DNA from: Lepas anatifera
Lineage: Eukaryota > Arthropoda > Thecostraca > Lepadidae
Reading direction: 5' to 3'
Assembly: GCA_034440635.1 (NCBI GenBank)
Contig: JAOTON010002065.1
Span: 1 to 64,000 of the forward strand
Length of the DNA stretch: 64,000 nucleotides
Shown: positions 11,202 to 25,200 of the stretch, piece by piece
Position numbering within the stretch: the first letter of the stretch is position 1
How the letters are laid out: the number at the start of each line of letters is the position of its first letter
Translations under genes and position numbers: made by a program
Notes under the pieces: generated by a model
Database searches by the model: none
The model's input: only the letters and a program-made list of their open reading frames with translations
Told to the model about the DNA's origin: nothing

Positions 11202-12083
11202 TCCGAGCCTCCGCTGCTCTGGCGGTATCGTTCCCATCGCTCCCTTGAACAGTCCCACAGACATCAGGAGAGACCCCTCCACAATCACGCATTTCGCTTG
11301 CAGTAAGCTGGAGGTATCAAGCAGCGAGACAACCGATGCAATCGATTCCCGAGAAGCAGAACAATCGTGAATCCGAATCGGTAATCGACTGGGGCAGGGC
11401 AGCCTCAAACGGAATAGCCAACGGTGACGTTTCTGTATGGTAGGGACATTATCTCCTATCTGATCTTGAGTGCTAATACTTTATCTAGAAATTACTCTTG
11501 TTTATAGGACAATAAACCGGATTGGACACTTCTCACAGTGAAAGACAGAATGGAAATAGGAAAGAGGCCTATAATATAATCAGTTTGAATATACCTTTTT
11601 AACGGAAAGCTATGATTTTAATACACTAGCTATCGGAATGCTCCAGTGAACCGGCATGTACAGGCTATTATGCATAATTACATTCGTCAGTTTCTGGCAT
11701 TAGCACCATTAGCGACAAAAAACACCCCTGACCACCTCCATTACCGAAATCACTAAAACCTTACACACCATGAGTACACATCTCGTATCCGATCTAAGTA
11801 TAGATATCCGAGCTCGTTTGAAGCGGCTCGACTGCTGGTGCTATTGTGCCCCGTGGGTGCTAGAAATTCTAGTTAGTCGCTCTGTTTGTCTAGACTCAGC
11901 ATTTGCAGGAGGGCGAGGTCCAGCACCAGCCCCACCAGTGCATCCGCCGGCCCCCCCCAGCCCCGAGGCGATGATGGGGAGGGGAGGGTCACGGCAGAGG
12001 TCACGGCAGAGGCTGATCTCGGCTCAATAAATGCTTGTTTCTCCGCATACGATGGGCTGTGGGGCAAATGAAACATGGAACCA

Positions 12084-12276
12084 TAATAATAATAATAATT
12101 ATTGGGGCTTATCGACGCACCAACTGCCAGGGTCATACGGCGTCGCCAACTCTTTCCCTGTTGGAAGGGTTTCTCGGGAGCCAGCTTGCTCCTTGTTCAG
12201 GGAAGCCACCGGGCCTTGAACCCGGGTCGGCCGCGTGGAAGCCAGCTACGCTGACCACTCCACTACCGCGCCCCAT
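12084..12276 (-). mobile_element. tRNA-derived SINE, family B
   Basis: On the minus strand: head GGGGCGCGGTAGTGGAGTGG...GACCCGGGTTCAAGGCCCGG, then the same core as family A (AAACCCTTCCAACAGGG, GAGTTGGCGACGCCGTATGA) and an AATAATTATT(ATT)n tail. Target duplication AAACATGGAACCA at 12071-12083 and 12277-12289. The tRNA-like head differs from family A while the body is shared. Confidence 0.93.
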
Positions 12277-13924
12277 AAACATGGAACCAAGACTTGTCCG
12301 TATGCTCTACAAATCTTACACCATAATCTAAATTTGATAAGATATATTGCTCTCCCTCTCCATTTGAATCAGTTAAAATACGCTTTCACCTTTTTTCCTC
12401 TTCTAGGGCTTCGCGTGGATTTCTTTATCATTGGGAAAGTGACAACTATATTAAGCCATTATTTTGATTAAACATTTTTATATACTTCAGGTCCATGTCA
12501 TTAAAATCATCCAAAATAAGCCATACTACACCATAAAAATGATGCAGCATATCACCGGGCAATGGATTGCAGCTCGTTCACTGAATAGCCAGCTGTAACT
12601 ATAAAGCTGGTTTGTAATTTCAGCAATAATGACCCCGCAAATACCCGATTTGAAAGAATTATATATAGCGTGCCATGCATTGCGTCGGAGACTCGGCAAC
12701 ACTGTTTCAAGTATCAGATTCGCTAAAGCATCCCCATCGTCAGACCATTCCCGGTATGCTCCGATGCCATTTCCTGACTCAGCCTGACCATATTGTGGGT
12801 GACTAGCGGCCTTCAGATGACGAGAAATGCACCAGATATTAATGCGTCCGTTGGTTATTTATTTGGACGAACATATTTTTTCCTATCTATTTTGATGTTT
12901 TATATCCAGTGGCAGATCTACACCGGTTTGGAAGAGGCAAAATGGGCCAAAAATTGTGGAAAAGGATATTTGAACGTCTGGATTCGTCAGCGTTTGCATA
13001 GGATAGTAAGAGACGTCACAGGCAGGCACTCAGATGGTAGAATTTGCAACAAATCAAAATGACGCCAGTGTGGCTGCGGTATACATCGACTTGCTGCCAG
13101 GATCCGAAGACTCCAGCCCTTTCCTTATCTGCCCTAAATATAATTGAGCCACATTCCCTCCCGTTGGCTCGAGCCTGCTGGTCGCACTGGCTGGCGCTCA
13201 CACGTGCGCCGGCCCCTATTGGCCGGGACTCAGTTCCCTGCTCATTGTGTCCCCCCTCACGTCCGGACATGGCTGGGTCATCAGTGGCCCATCAGCCCAC
13301 CACCACAGACGTGGCCACAGCACCGGGGTCTGGCCAGTGTCGCCGGCAGGCTGCCACATCTTCCGAATCCAATTAGCGCCCAGAAACGTCGCCGGATAGT
13401 TTTTGGAACTCTACATCGTGAGAAAGTCAGAATAAATTTCCACCACAAACAGAGCTGAGACTGGTAACAGTCTCAGTGTAAAGCAGATTAAATACATCGC
13501 CGGTGTTTGTTGACATCAGCAGAGCCTAAGTCATTGTCACATTTCCGTGCCGGAAAGGAGACATGGCGTGGACCGGTGGCCCGCTCGGCACGCCTCTGTT
13601 TGATAGCATCATGAAGCTGGCGTCAGGGGTGATCCGCGCAGCTGCGATTGGGTTGGACGTCGCCCAGATCATCATATGATGGCCAGATTGGATCACGCCG
13701 TCGTCTCGTTACGCCCAGATTTAGTGCCTCCGAGAACGGCGAGGAGGCCGCAGCCGACGCACCGGTGCCGCCTACGAAGTAGCTAGCCTTCCCAAAGAAC
13801 GGCTACGATAAGGATATGCCAGGAAAAGTCATACACCAATCTCAATGCTCTTAGACATATGGCATTTAATAGGTTTCAAAAGGAACAAATTGTTTTCCAG
13901 TTGGCAATGCTTCCAAAAACAATG

Positions 13925-14939
13925 TTAACACGCACCCCGCTGGGGGGCGAAATTCGCCCCCTCCTGGTTTTTCCCAGATAGCTTAAAAGCGAAGAGATGC
14001 AGAACAAAGAAACTTACGGTACCTTATTCCTGATGAATTTTACACATCTGACCAAATTTTCGAGTTAAGGTCATCTCAGGTCAAGAAGCTATTCAGGGTC
14101 AAGTGAACCGACCTCAAAACCCAAAATTACGAGTTTGAAGCAGCGCCCAGGGAGCATTAGCAAACTGATCAGTTTGAAACCTCCACAATATGGCAAGGTC
14201 ATTAGGGTCTACAAATCTGCTATCTCGGAATTTCAATATTGGTGACCTAAGGTGGCGTCAATTTTTTGTCACCCCATTATAAGTCTATGGTGAAAAATAG
14301 AATGGACTTGTTTTCAGTAAATACTGGATAGATAAGGCTGAAAATCCTCAAACCGTCTATTCTTACAGCGATCTTGACCATAAAGTTGAGTTTTGAGTAT
14401 CTGACCTCTCAAAGGTCATATCAGGTCACGGAGCATAGAGTGATTGTTTTGTCAATAACTTCTCACTTAATTGAGATAAACCTCCCATTTTGCTTGCATT
14501 GTGTTTATATTGTCACGGGGAGTCGATTGATATGCAACATGACTATACCAGGTCACTCTGTGACCCTGACCTAGCTCGAGGTCAGGTCATTTTGACTATT
14601 TGACCTAGCAAGGTCATATTATACATCATTCGATTTGCCGCAATGAGAGGAATCCAATGATGCACAAATATTTGATCTAGCTCCCTTGAGGGCAGATCTA
14701 GAGAGGGAAACGTACACTGCTCTGTTGTAAAGCCTATGGATCATTCTTGGACCTATGCTGACCTCAATATTGACCTGACACAAAAATGCTACTCATAAAT
14801 TATCTTTGTCTTGTCAAGAGCTTTCGAACACCGGCCGTAATTTTCCTTTAGCTTTCGTGGGGAACGAGATACGGAGGGGGCAAAAAACGCCCCCCAGCGG
14901 GGCGCGTCATGCAAGGGATCCCAGCGGGGCGCGTGCTAA
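13925..14939. mobile_element. TTAA MITE family 2, full copy
   Basis: Starts TTAA-CACGCACCCCGCTGGGGG and ends CCCAGCGGGGCGCGTG-CTAA (TTAA with one change). A second CCCCCAGCGGGGCGCGTC lies just inside the right end. Inside are many GGTCA/TGACC words. About 1.0 kb, no coding frame of note. Confidence 0.9.
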
Positions 14940-17900
14940 CTTAGACAAAAAACTGCAACTAAGTTTCACATAACTCATCCAAGATCTGGTTGCATTGATA
15001 TTACTTTCCAGAAAACCAATCGGTCCTATCCTAATTATATTTCGATGTTTGTTTAAGCCACTTGGCTATTCAAATGCGTCTAGTTAATATCCAGCTTGTT
15101 AACAGACCAGGGGCATTGAATACGAAAGCCACCGTACTCGAAACAAAAGAAGAAAACGAAAAGGTATTCAGAACAGGCCTTTCAGAAATAGTCCAATTAC
15201 CGACTTTGCAGTGCCGAAATCATAGAAAAAATCACTCATCATCTCGATATGCGGGCACATATAGCCTCTGTAGCTGCTGTGCCCTACAACTCTAATAATA
15301 ATAATAATCATCATCATCTCGATATTACGTTGCTTCGAAAAACAAGCACAGTGTTTTACTACTATCCAATTTATCGATGGAAGCTGCCTATTACATTGCT
15401 ATTGGCCTTTCAGGAGGATGCCGATGGCGATCTCGACACATCATCTGTCTCAAAGCAGCTACAAAACAGCTCATCTGGCGCACATTATTGGTTTCCCCAA
15501 CAACCGCGTTTTCTAGAGAAGAGGAAGAAGCCTCTCGACTTGTGGAGCGTCTGGCAGTCGGCTCCTGGTGACCATCAGCGGCAGCCGATTGGATCCTGCA
15601 GCTGGATCAAGGAATCAGCCAGGCGTCTGGCGTGTGTGAAAGAACTTTCACATCAAGAGCCGTGAAGGGATTAAAGCGCTTTTGTGGCAAAAAGTTGATA
15701 TCATTTCTGAGGCTCTGAGCTCAAATCACGCGCTTTTCATGCCCAAACGCGTGAGAGTTGGTAACGGTGTGCAGCAACAGTCGCACTTGGTGTATCGTAA
15801 GGTGTCGTGCATTATCAAGATCTATAAGGACATTAAAACTAAAGCATGGTTCGATTCTCAACATGCTGGCATGTTTGTTGACACCATGAGAGATAAAGCA
15901 AAAACTGTTTTCCTCAGAAAATACAGTAGATATACGTCTTTACCTGATTTGAACTGAACTTGAAATGTCTTGAACTGAATTGATTTTGAAATAACTCGAC
16001 CCCTTGTCATTTGCAGACTGTTAAAGTAGGTCAAACAGATAAATATGTTTGCCATATTACGTCAAAACAAATAGGTACATGAATCAAAATCAGAAAATAA
16101 AATGACTTAAGCGACCCTGAAAATGTCAGTAAGATTGATGGTCAACTTTCTCTGACAGCCATCAATGACAACTTCTATTCAGAAACGGTGGCTCAAAGTG
16201 GTAACGGTACAGAAAAGGATCAGAAACCAAAGCTGAATTGACCAATCTATCCCTCAATGGTAATAATGATAATCACATTAAATAATAATCGGAGTTGGAA
16301 ATAATTGAACCTGGACGAGTTGATATGACAGCTATCATTTAAAAAATAAGTGATGATTTGGCTACATAAATTTGTAAGTGAAACATACCGCCCCACCCCC
16401 TAATGGTAACCAAGGCAAACTAAAAAAAAACATTTCTTGAGGTGTTCAATAATGCATTCATTGCAGCATGACAACGAAACGAGAAAAGCGATGCGGCACA
16501 AACGACTTTAAAAGTGTTATACCTTTAGTAATGCCTCATCAGGAAAATTTTGTACATTAATGGTGCGAGAGACTCGCGAGAGGCGCGAGAGACTTACATT
16601 AAGGTGCGAGAGGCTCGGTTCTCGAGTTGCAGTTTGAAGAGAAATCAATTTTCGAGTTTAACATTGTGAGTTTGTGGTGCTTTACTCCCGAACACTAAAA
16701 AGCAGAAAAATCTGCGCAATGGCCAGCGATCAAAACCGGTTTAGGCTATAAATGAAACTTTTAGGCAAATGCACAAATATTTTCTTGCCTTAGCTTTGTA
16801 TTATTCAATATGGAATGAAGTCCCAAACAGCTAGCGAAATTTATGCAATAAATATACCTACGTAGGTACATTGCACGTGCCATGCAAAATAATATAGAAA
16901 ACTACCGGCCATGTGTTTCTTTTTTAGTGCCCAGGGCAGCCATCCAAAATTGATATTCGACGTTTTCTTGTCTCCCGACTTGTTCCCAATTAAAATGTGA
17001 CAACAGTCCAAGCACATCTATCTTATAAAGGTAATCTATATAGCCGAGATATAGTTTCTATTCAGATAACACTTCTCAGAAACGTTCACTTGTAATAAAT
17101 GCGTACAAAACTGTCGTCATTTAAACTAAGAAGATCCAAGGAAAGCAAATATTTTATTTATGGACAATTGTACTAATAATTTAGCGACCAATTCCTACAT
17201 AAGCAGCTGTAGTCGCAACCTTAGCTATACCATGGGAGTAGTTCAGCGCAACCAACAGTGCAGCCAAGTATCATCTTTCCTGTATGATCTACGAGGCCGA
17301 TAACTTAATGAGGGTTAGTCTGTGGACCAACCAGAAAGCCTGCCAGAGTGCGATCTCAGCTGCTTTGTTCGAACACACATGGGATCACTGCCTTGTTCCA
17401 CATCTTTGTTCCACTGCCCTTGTTGATTGAAAGCTGGCTGGCAGACTAGGCGCCATTACCAAAGGAAATAGCACTATCGCTTCTACAAATATTTCAACTC
17501 GACACATCAAAAGGCACAAATACGTCAGTACTGAAGATTGCAAGCTTATCAAGCTGACAACCTAATTAGGACTAAGTAATTACAACTTGTGATGAGTACA
17601 ATAAGCTGTTCTAGTTACTCAGTTTCACTGCGTTGGCCTCTGCTCCAAGAACCCACAATTTACTCTCGCCTGCTTGGGTGGGTCCTAGAACCTACCACTG
17701 TCTGTTGTCTGTACCACGACGTTGAAAAATCACAACCTATATTTATTCCGTTGTAATAATTCTCCGGTCATCACGAACAGAGGGCGATATGACAAGCACC
17801 ATCAGGCTATGGTCGAGTTTTATCGAGTGGTTATAACTCATCACAGAATTGGATGTTTCTGTAACCAGATTGGATGGCAATAACTAAAATTAATGGCCCA

Positions 17901-18625
17901 CGGCAAAATTAGCAGGGGCTTAGCAGTCTTGATAGAACAGGATCCAAGACGTTACGAAAGGTTAGGTCTGAAAACCCACTCAATTCCAACATAAGCAAGG
18001 TATACATGCCATCTAAGGCGTTGGTTGAACTAAATAAGTATGATTCAGCTTTGTTTACATCATTTAGTGATTCACATTATTTGATATGTTATACAACATT
18101 TTCCCATCATTTTCCATCAAATCGCTTATTCCCGATTCGCGGACATACTCGATTTGCTATGGGGTTCAGCAAGATTAAATAGAACATAGCACGTTCATGA
18201 GATATGGACTTAGTTATCAGTCACGTAGAAGTCACCGAAAACCCCTGCTTTCATATCTAGTTTCTTTCAGAACTTACCATTTACGGAGCTACAGTACCTA
18301 TTGCATGAGCTTATTCATTTTTGAACGCCCTACTGTCACGCTTCTCCTACCCTTCCCCTACGGCACCCTGGCAGTGAGTGATTCTGGAGCCTGAGGGGGC
18401 TGGTGGGGGGCAGATTACGCTTTCAACACATCCTTTTTATCTGCAAACATGAGGTCTAGGACGAATGAGAGTCTAAGCAAGTGGGCTATAAGATATGCTC
18501 TTATCTTTTGGCTTTCTCCCATTTTAGAGATGCAACATTTCCTTTTAAGGAAATAATGCTCATTCAAGTGGCAATGCATAACTACATCGTACTAGAGCGG
18601 CAAACAACACTAAAAAGAGCCAGAA
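14940..18625. other. AT-rich part of intron 4, nothing recognised
   Basis: Between the family 2 MITE and exon 4. One plus-strand open frame (15249-15665) has an acidic start and no domain I recognise. A short GCGAGAG/GCGAGAGAC repeat lies at 16565-16615. No extra exon-4-like copy was seen on the minus strand. Confidence 0.4.

Positions 18626-18682
<57 letters not shown>
18626..18682. repeat. GA/CT microsatellite beside the exon 4 donor
   Basis: An almost uninterrupted (GA)n run on the plus strand. In gene orientation it is a (CT)n tract starting about 8 nt after the exon 4 5' splice site (GTAAGAG then CTCTCT...). It is intronic and may bind polypyrimidine-binding splicing factors. Confidence 0.97.
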
Positions 18683-18684
<2 letters not shown>

Positions 18685-18689
18685 CTTAC

Positions 18690-18849
18690 CTTCCCTGAGT
18701 CTTGTGGCTGATTTTATGATCGCCAATCTGCCAACTCTGCACAGCTGCGTGTTCGATTGCGAACATGCTTATGACGCAGTAGAATACGGCCATCTCACCG
18801 CTAGAAACCTCGATGTCATCAACAGTCACTTGGTAGGGCTGCAACACAA
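18690..18849 (-). CDS. Dscam: Dscam-like exon 4 (first half of Ig2)
   Basis: This is the N-terminal half of Ig2, the position that is one of the alternative-exon clusters in arthropod Dscam1. Seen: a strong acceptor (TCCCTCTCCCCCCAG), then two bases that join the G of exon 3 to give Val. The protein reads VLQPYQVTVDD, then a GEMAVFYC strand, then VQSW with 14 residues between Cys and Trp, the same spacing as Dscam Ig2. The donor is GGGAAG followed by GTAAGAG, phase 2. The exon is 160 nt (2+156+2), close to the usual exon-4 size. Context: 8 nt past the splice site the intron becomes a long CT tract, and a 36-bp minisatellite starts about 260 bp upstream. I found no second copy of this exon in introns 3 or 4 by eye, so this may be a constitutive-exon paralogue. 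It is less GC-rich than exons 2, 3 and 5. Confidence 0.85.
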
Positions 18850-19114
18850 CTGGGGGGAGAGGGACCATGCTGCAGTAAAACTAGGAGAGAGGGATGATGC
18901 TCGCAGTTTCTTACCGATGAGATGAAGGCTAACACACAATGCTTGCTAGATGAACACTCTTCTTTGACTGCCTTGGTATAAAAACACGAATGGACAAGAG
19001 AATATTACTGAGAGTCAGTAGAAGCCATGGAGTGCATTTTTAGTTCTCACATCATTCAGAACAACTGCACAAGACACCAGAGACCAGGCAAACCCACAGT
19101 CGCTAAGCGAGGCA

Positions 19115-19906
19115 CCGGTACAGATAGGCATATGGGGCAGAACCATAAACCTGATACAGATACGCACATGGGGCAGAACCATAAACCTGATACAGATACG
19201 CACACAGGGCAGAACCATAAACCTGATACAGATACGCACAGAGGGCAGAACCATAAACCTGATACAGATACGCACATAGGGCAGAACCATAAACCTGATA
19301 CAGATACGCACATGGGGTAGAACCATAAACCTGATACAGATAGGCACATAGGGCAGAACCATAAACCTGATACAGATAGGCACACAGGGCAGAACCATAA
19401 ACCTGATACAGATACGCACATAGGGCAGAACCATAAACCTGATACAAATACGCACATAGGGCAGAACCATAAACCTGATACAGATACGCACATAGGGCAG
19501 AACCATAAACCTGATACAGATACGCACATAGGGCAGAACCGTAAACCTGATACAGATACGCATATGGGGCAGAACCATAAACCTGATACAGATAGGCACA
19601 TAGGGCAGAACCATAAACCTGATACAGATACGCACACAGGGTAGAACCATAAACCTGATACAGATACGCACATAGGGCAGAACCATAAACCTGGTACAGA
19701 TACGCACATAGGGCAGAACGGTAAACCTGATACAGATACGCACACAGGGCAGAACCATAAACCTGATATATATACGCACATAGGGCAGAACCATAAACTT
19801 GATACAGATACGCACATGGGGTAGAACCATAAACCTGATACAGATACGCACATAGGGCAGAACCATAAACCTGATACAGATACGCACATAGGGCAGAACC
19901 ATTAAC
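19115..19906. repeat. 36-bp minisatellite, block 1 (about 22 units)
   Basis: Regular 36-bp tandem repeat with core GGGCAGAACCATAAACCTGA followed by TACAGATACGCACATA. A few substitutions mark individual units (CATA/CACA, ACG/AGG). It lies in intron 3, about 260 bp upstream of exon 4 in gene orientation. The 36-bp period keeps all frames open, so the valine/cysteine-rich frames on it are not genes. Confidence 0.97.
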
Positions 19907-20277
19907 CGGAGGCAGTTAAGTCGAAAAAACGACAGCCGCACGCGGCTGGAGCGACCAGCTACCATCGGCATACATATTCGATTTCATGGTGATATCACCC
20001 GACAGACGAACGAGCGAGCGAGCTGTTCAACGGGAAGGACCAGGAAACATCAACTGTTTGGCACTCGGCAGGGGTCATGGACGCCCCGAGAGACATTACA
20101 TGTTATCAGGGTCTTAATTGACTTGATATGAATGGAAAAATAATGAAGAAGTGAGTTTTTTGTTGATGCAGATAAGCAAGCACACAAATACAACTAGATT
20201 CCTTTCGTCGATGTATTGCAAAAATAACAATGCTAAAGTAATAAATGATTAAGTAGGGAGTATACATACATACATAC

Positions 20278-20890
<613 letters not shown>

Positions 20891-20937
20891 AGCCATATAT
20901 ATATACATCATATATAATATATATATAACCAAAAAAT

Positions 20938-21002
20938 CTAATATATTATATATATATATATATATATATAATATTAGATTTACAGTCACTCCCCTCCCTG
21001 AG

Positions 21003-21056
<54 letters not shown>
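20938..21056. repeat. TA microsatellites around an 18-bp-spaced unique insert
   Basis: Two (TA)n tracts (about 20941-20978 and 21005-21053) flank a short unique piece containing CAGTCACTCCCCTCCCTGAG. Nearly the same piece occurs at 22772-22791, inside the TIR element at 22400-22942. Confidence 0.9.
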
Positions 21057-21542
21057 AGCATCTGCGGCGCTTTTGCTCAGAATGCTTTCACGGACCGTGA
21101 GAATACTTGTGATTCCAGCAATATTATGGTGCGTGCACGGTTCCTAAATATATAGGGTTGGTCAAAATTCCGTGAGCGTGACGTCAGCGGTCCCACTAGA
21201 TTCGATTGAAACTACTAAAACGCTGGTAGATTCTACTAAGCAAGGAATAAAATTCGTTTTATTTACTTTGTCTTTGTATATTGTTGCAATTTGACTTTCA
21301 TACCCGATATGTAACAAATAAATATAAAGCCATGAGTGAATATTGTTTTGCTCGATAGGTTTTTGCTGCAGAGCCCTTGCGTGCACTAAATAAATCACTC
21401 ACATAGCAACAATTTTCAACCAAGCTATAATTCGTCAACCTTGACTTCACTTCATTCGCAAATACGTAATGAGCACCTCTGTTTTGTACTGTTACTTGTC
21501 CAAGTCAGATACTACTGTGATGATGCATTTAGATTGCATATT

Positions 21543-21708
21543 TTCGGGTGCGTGTGCGTTATGGTATGCATGCTGCTTTCGAGACTTGATTTTGCATTAA
21601 TTCTGTGTGTAAATTGTCACAATTTGACAATCTCCATGACAATTTACACATGAAATTAAGGTGGCAATTAAGCGTTGAAAGCAGCACGCATACCATAACG
21701 CGTGCCTA
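21543..21708. repeat. Imperfect hairpin, about 65-bp arms
   Basis: GTGCGTTATGGTATGCATGC...GTGTAAATTGTCA pairs with TGACAATTTACAC...AGCACGCATACCATAACGCG. It is either a small MITE or an inverted duplication. Confidence 0.75.
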
Positions 21709-22399
21709 TAGTGTTGAAGACACAAGTATTTTCACGCTCCGTGAGTAAATTCTGAAAACGTGTCGCAGACGGAAAATTCCATGGACACATTAGGACCTCA
21801 CGATTTCGAAAGTTAAGTCCAGGCTCCACTATAACGGAGCTTTTCCAGCCGCGCATTGTGCTTGGAGCGCTATCCACACAGTTTCGCCGCACAACCGGCG
21901 GCTATCTGGCCTCTGAGCTGGCCGTAGAGAGGGTCGTCATCTGGAACCCCTGCTGCGAGCATCGAGGCTCTGGTCCCGATTGAAGCGTTCGGATTGCTTC
22001 AGCCCATTGAAAAAGATTCACGAGAAGACTGGAAACCGAGCAAAGCTAAGCTTTGGTGTGTGTATTGTGCAAATGTTATACCCTTAAATACGCTAACACT
22101 TGATATTCCAACTAAGTATTCGTGGTCTAGTTGAATCTTAATAGTTCACTTGCTTTTTTCGAGGCAAACACGGGGAGTTACTATCAATTTAGTTTCATTT
22201 GGAGGCAGGAAAACTATAAAGAAACACGGAGAAGGGAATGATGCGAATCATATGATTAAATATTAACATCAGCTTTCTTCATTTCCTATGAAATCATAGT
22301 AGGCGGATCGCATGGGAATGGAAAGGCCGGCCTGCCCGCCTAATAAGCAGAGTAATGGATAAAAAACCGTGGTGCAAAATGGTCATCGATAAATTATGC

Positions 22400-22942
22400 G
22401 TGCCTCGTTATGGTTCTGCCTTGGCACATTTAGAAAACAACAGCAACATGCAGCAGTGCTGGGCTGACCTGACATAACGTGTGCAATCAATTCAGAAATA
22501 TACAGCAGTGATGCTCCAGCCTTTTGACTCTTCAATTTTTGAATTTATTCTTCTTTTTTCTTTAGCTTTCCCAGACTCTCCTGACAGGAAAATTTGATCG
22601 TATTTTGGAGACAAATCAGTCGAACATCAACCTGCATTAGGGACAGCGCAGGCGACTTCACTTTGAACCATATACAATTTTATACACCTAATGTCAAGAC
22701 TGCTTGAAATGAGCATGGGAGAGTTTTTGCACCTTTATATCAATGCTGTTTGGTTAGTTTCAGCCATTTATAGTCAATCCCCTCCCTGAGAATTGTATAT
22801 TCTCAACAAAACTTAACTTGATTTAAGATTTGTTCTACTTTATATTTCTGCATTGATTGCACGCGTTATGTCAGGTCAGTCCACCACTGCTGCACGCTGC
22901 TGTTGTTTTCTAAACGTGCCGAGGCAGAACCATAACGAGGCA
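22400..22942. mobile_element. TIR element with about 100-bp ends
   Basis: 22400-22502 (GTGCCTCGTTATGGTTCTGC ... TTCAGAAATATA) is the reverse complement of 22841-22942 (TATATTTCTGCATTGATTGC ... CGAGGCAC), with small differences. The middle, about 340 bp, has no gene but contains the TCAATCCCCTCCCTGAGAAT piece also seen near 20984. Confidence 0.8.
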
Positions 22943-25200
22943 CACAGCTACCTTGTCAGGGGCCAATTCAATTATAATCAATCACAAAAAATCAACATCC
23001 AATTTCGCTGCACAGGTTATATATCGGACAGAATTAAATTTGATCATCTTCCAAGTTTGGTTAAATATCTCAAAATGGCCCAAAAACTGGGAGAACTTTG
23101 ATTATTTTGATTTACAAAGGATAAGACTAATTAATTCCGGTGAGCTCAAGTCACCTACTCTGTCCTTGTATTTCAATACAGATCAACAAGAAGGGGAAAT
23201 AAGACTGATCATTTGGCATTGATAAGGCAACGAAACAACCATGGCAGACGAAATGTCATGCCTCGTGAATCTCAGCTGTTTCATAAGTCATGTAGGTATG
23301 TCCAATGGATATCCTGAGGAAATCAGTTACGATATGTTAAAAAGAAAACTACGAGGAGCGTGTTGCAATGTGAATTATGGCTACAGCGCGTGATACCCGT
23401 GTTATTCTTTACGCGTGCTTATTCTTTTAATTTTAGGATTTTCATGTGTTTCTGTGAATGCTATTTTTTGTTATTTGTATTGATAAGGAGCGGTGACAGC
23501 GACAGTGAGTTTTGACATTTTAATGGCAAGGTCCTAAGAAGAGTCCAAAATGTGTGAAAATATCTGTTTATATGAATACATACATAACTGCGCACATACA
23601 TAAGTAATCAATATCTTTGAAAGAAAGATCACTTTATGGAGATATAAAACTAGAAGTGAGCTCATGATATCGTGTCCAAGGACAATGCATGCTTGGTAAT
23701 ATACGGTACTTTACCGTTTAAGCAATGTGTCAGACAAGGCGCTGTTCTGGTACGTTTTCACCCTGTTCAGTATGCAGTATGCCAGAGACACAAAGCACAA
23801 GCCAGCTTGAGGCAGAGCGAGCGTCCTCACGGCTTTTACTCGAGTGGAATATCCCCGCTGCAAGCGGTTCGAGTCCCGCTTCTCTCTATTTGCGGTCGTG
23901 TAGTTTAGTGAACTTCCCTCCCGACAAAGCCTGGTTTGAGCAGAAATTTATGGCTCTAATGCAAAAGCAATTTGCGAATATGGCTGGCCGACCACTGGAG
24001 CAGATTGGACAGAGCCAACAGGAGTTTCTAACGCTAAAGTTAGTGAGCCAAGGCAGACACTTCAACGTCCCGTACATAGTAACTTCAGGCTTATGGGAAC
24101 TGATTCCAAACTTGAGAACAATGAAAGTTGTTCGCAGGGATGTCAGGGTTTTTCCCGGCTGTTCTTTGGACGGAAATACAATTCTCAACTGATTTTCGAA
24201 TGTTTTTCATAGAACGTTGCCAATCAAATGTTATGCGCGCACTATTCTAGATTTGAGGCTGGAAAGAATATCATAAAGCAGTAAAGCCAGCAATGATGAT
24301 GTGGGGAGGATGTTCAGCGACCCTTTATCCCGGATACCAAATAGCTATGTTTTTAATGTGTCAAAGGGGAAAGATTGCGAATGTAGTCACTTATTTTGGG
24401 ACTAAAAGGCGGAACTATTGTTGATTCAGTGTGAAATAGGGATGCTGGGGAGAATTCTGTATGCATGGCTATATTGCAGAACTGAGAAATGAGTGATAGT
24501 GACAGCTTTACTTTAGTTTAGTCTGCCAATAAACTTATTCGCGTTTCTTAGATTAAAGTTTTTAGATTCAAGCAATTAGCTTCCGGGACCACACATTTTT
24601 TCTGTCACACTTGATTCAGATCAGGCTTTGCAGAATCTGGCTCAATGACACATCGCGGTCGATTGGGTCAACAAACCCAGATAACCATAAAAGCTGAACC
24701 ACTTAATTTTAACCCATCCAACTGAGACAGGGAGTCACCAATCACTTCCATTCATAATTTTCGAATCACTGACAAGTCTGCACCAGTGGCACTACCCTAT
24801 ACGAGAGAAAAACATCAGTACACATTATTGGGCATTGTTCCTGCTTTATTATCACGGTTGAAGAAAACTCAAAAGAGCACGTAGTATTATCTTTGCTTAA
24901 ATCTATAATGAAGGGGAGATCTATTAGTCCCAGTCTCAGCAGTCGACTTGTTGGTTGAACACAGATTGGTGAGCATTTATAGAAAAAATACACTAGAATG
25001 CAGTTAAAACAATATATGTTATAAGCCTAAGGTCTCAAAATTGCTAGACTGCTCCGCTCAATACCCGAGGGTAGGAACAACACTTATACAACAGACTATA
25101 CTTACAATGCACACACCATTTATCGTGCAGAAAAGCAAGCACATTTGTGGTTACATCACCGGCAGAGAGGAGCGCTCCGACCCGCTGGGGGGGCGCTCAC

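Noticed and set aside
10900..11292. 130-codon minus-strand frame across the tRNA
   Set aside because: Its middle is the tRNA-His gene read as codons. The rest has no domain.
15249..15665. Plus-strand open frame with acidic N-terminal part
   Set aside because: No domain or family recognised, no splice or promoter evidence, and it sits inside intron 4.
18914..18970. Possible small exon ending at a GTAAGA donor 65 bp upstream of exon 4
   Set aside because: In the phase needed to join exon 4 it contains a stop, and it breaks the exon 3-exon 4 alignment, which is already exact.
19115..19906. CRISPR-like array (36-bp regular repeat)
   Set aside because: The repeats are contiguous without unique spacers, and the genome context is eukaryotic.
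19015..19971. Long open frames of a repeated [12 protein letters not shown] type
   Set aside because: A 36-bp period has no stop in several frames. These are translations of the minisatellite.
23840..23890. tRNA T-arm-like GCGGTTCGAGTCCCGC
   Set aside because: No matching A box, acceptor stem or anticodon arm could be folded around it.
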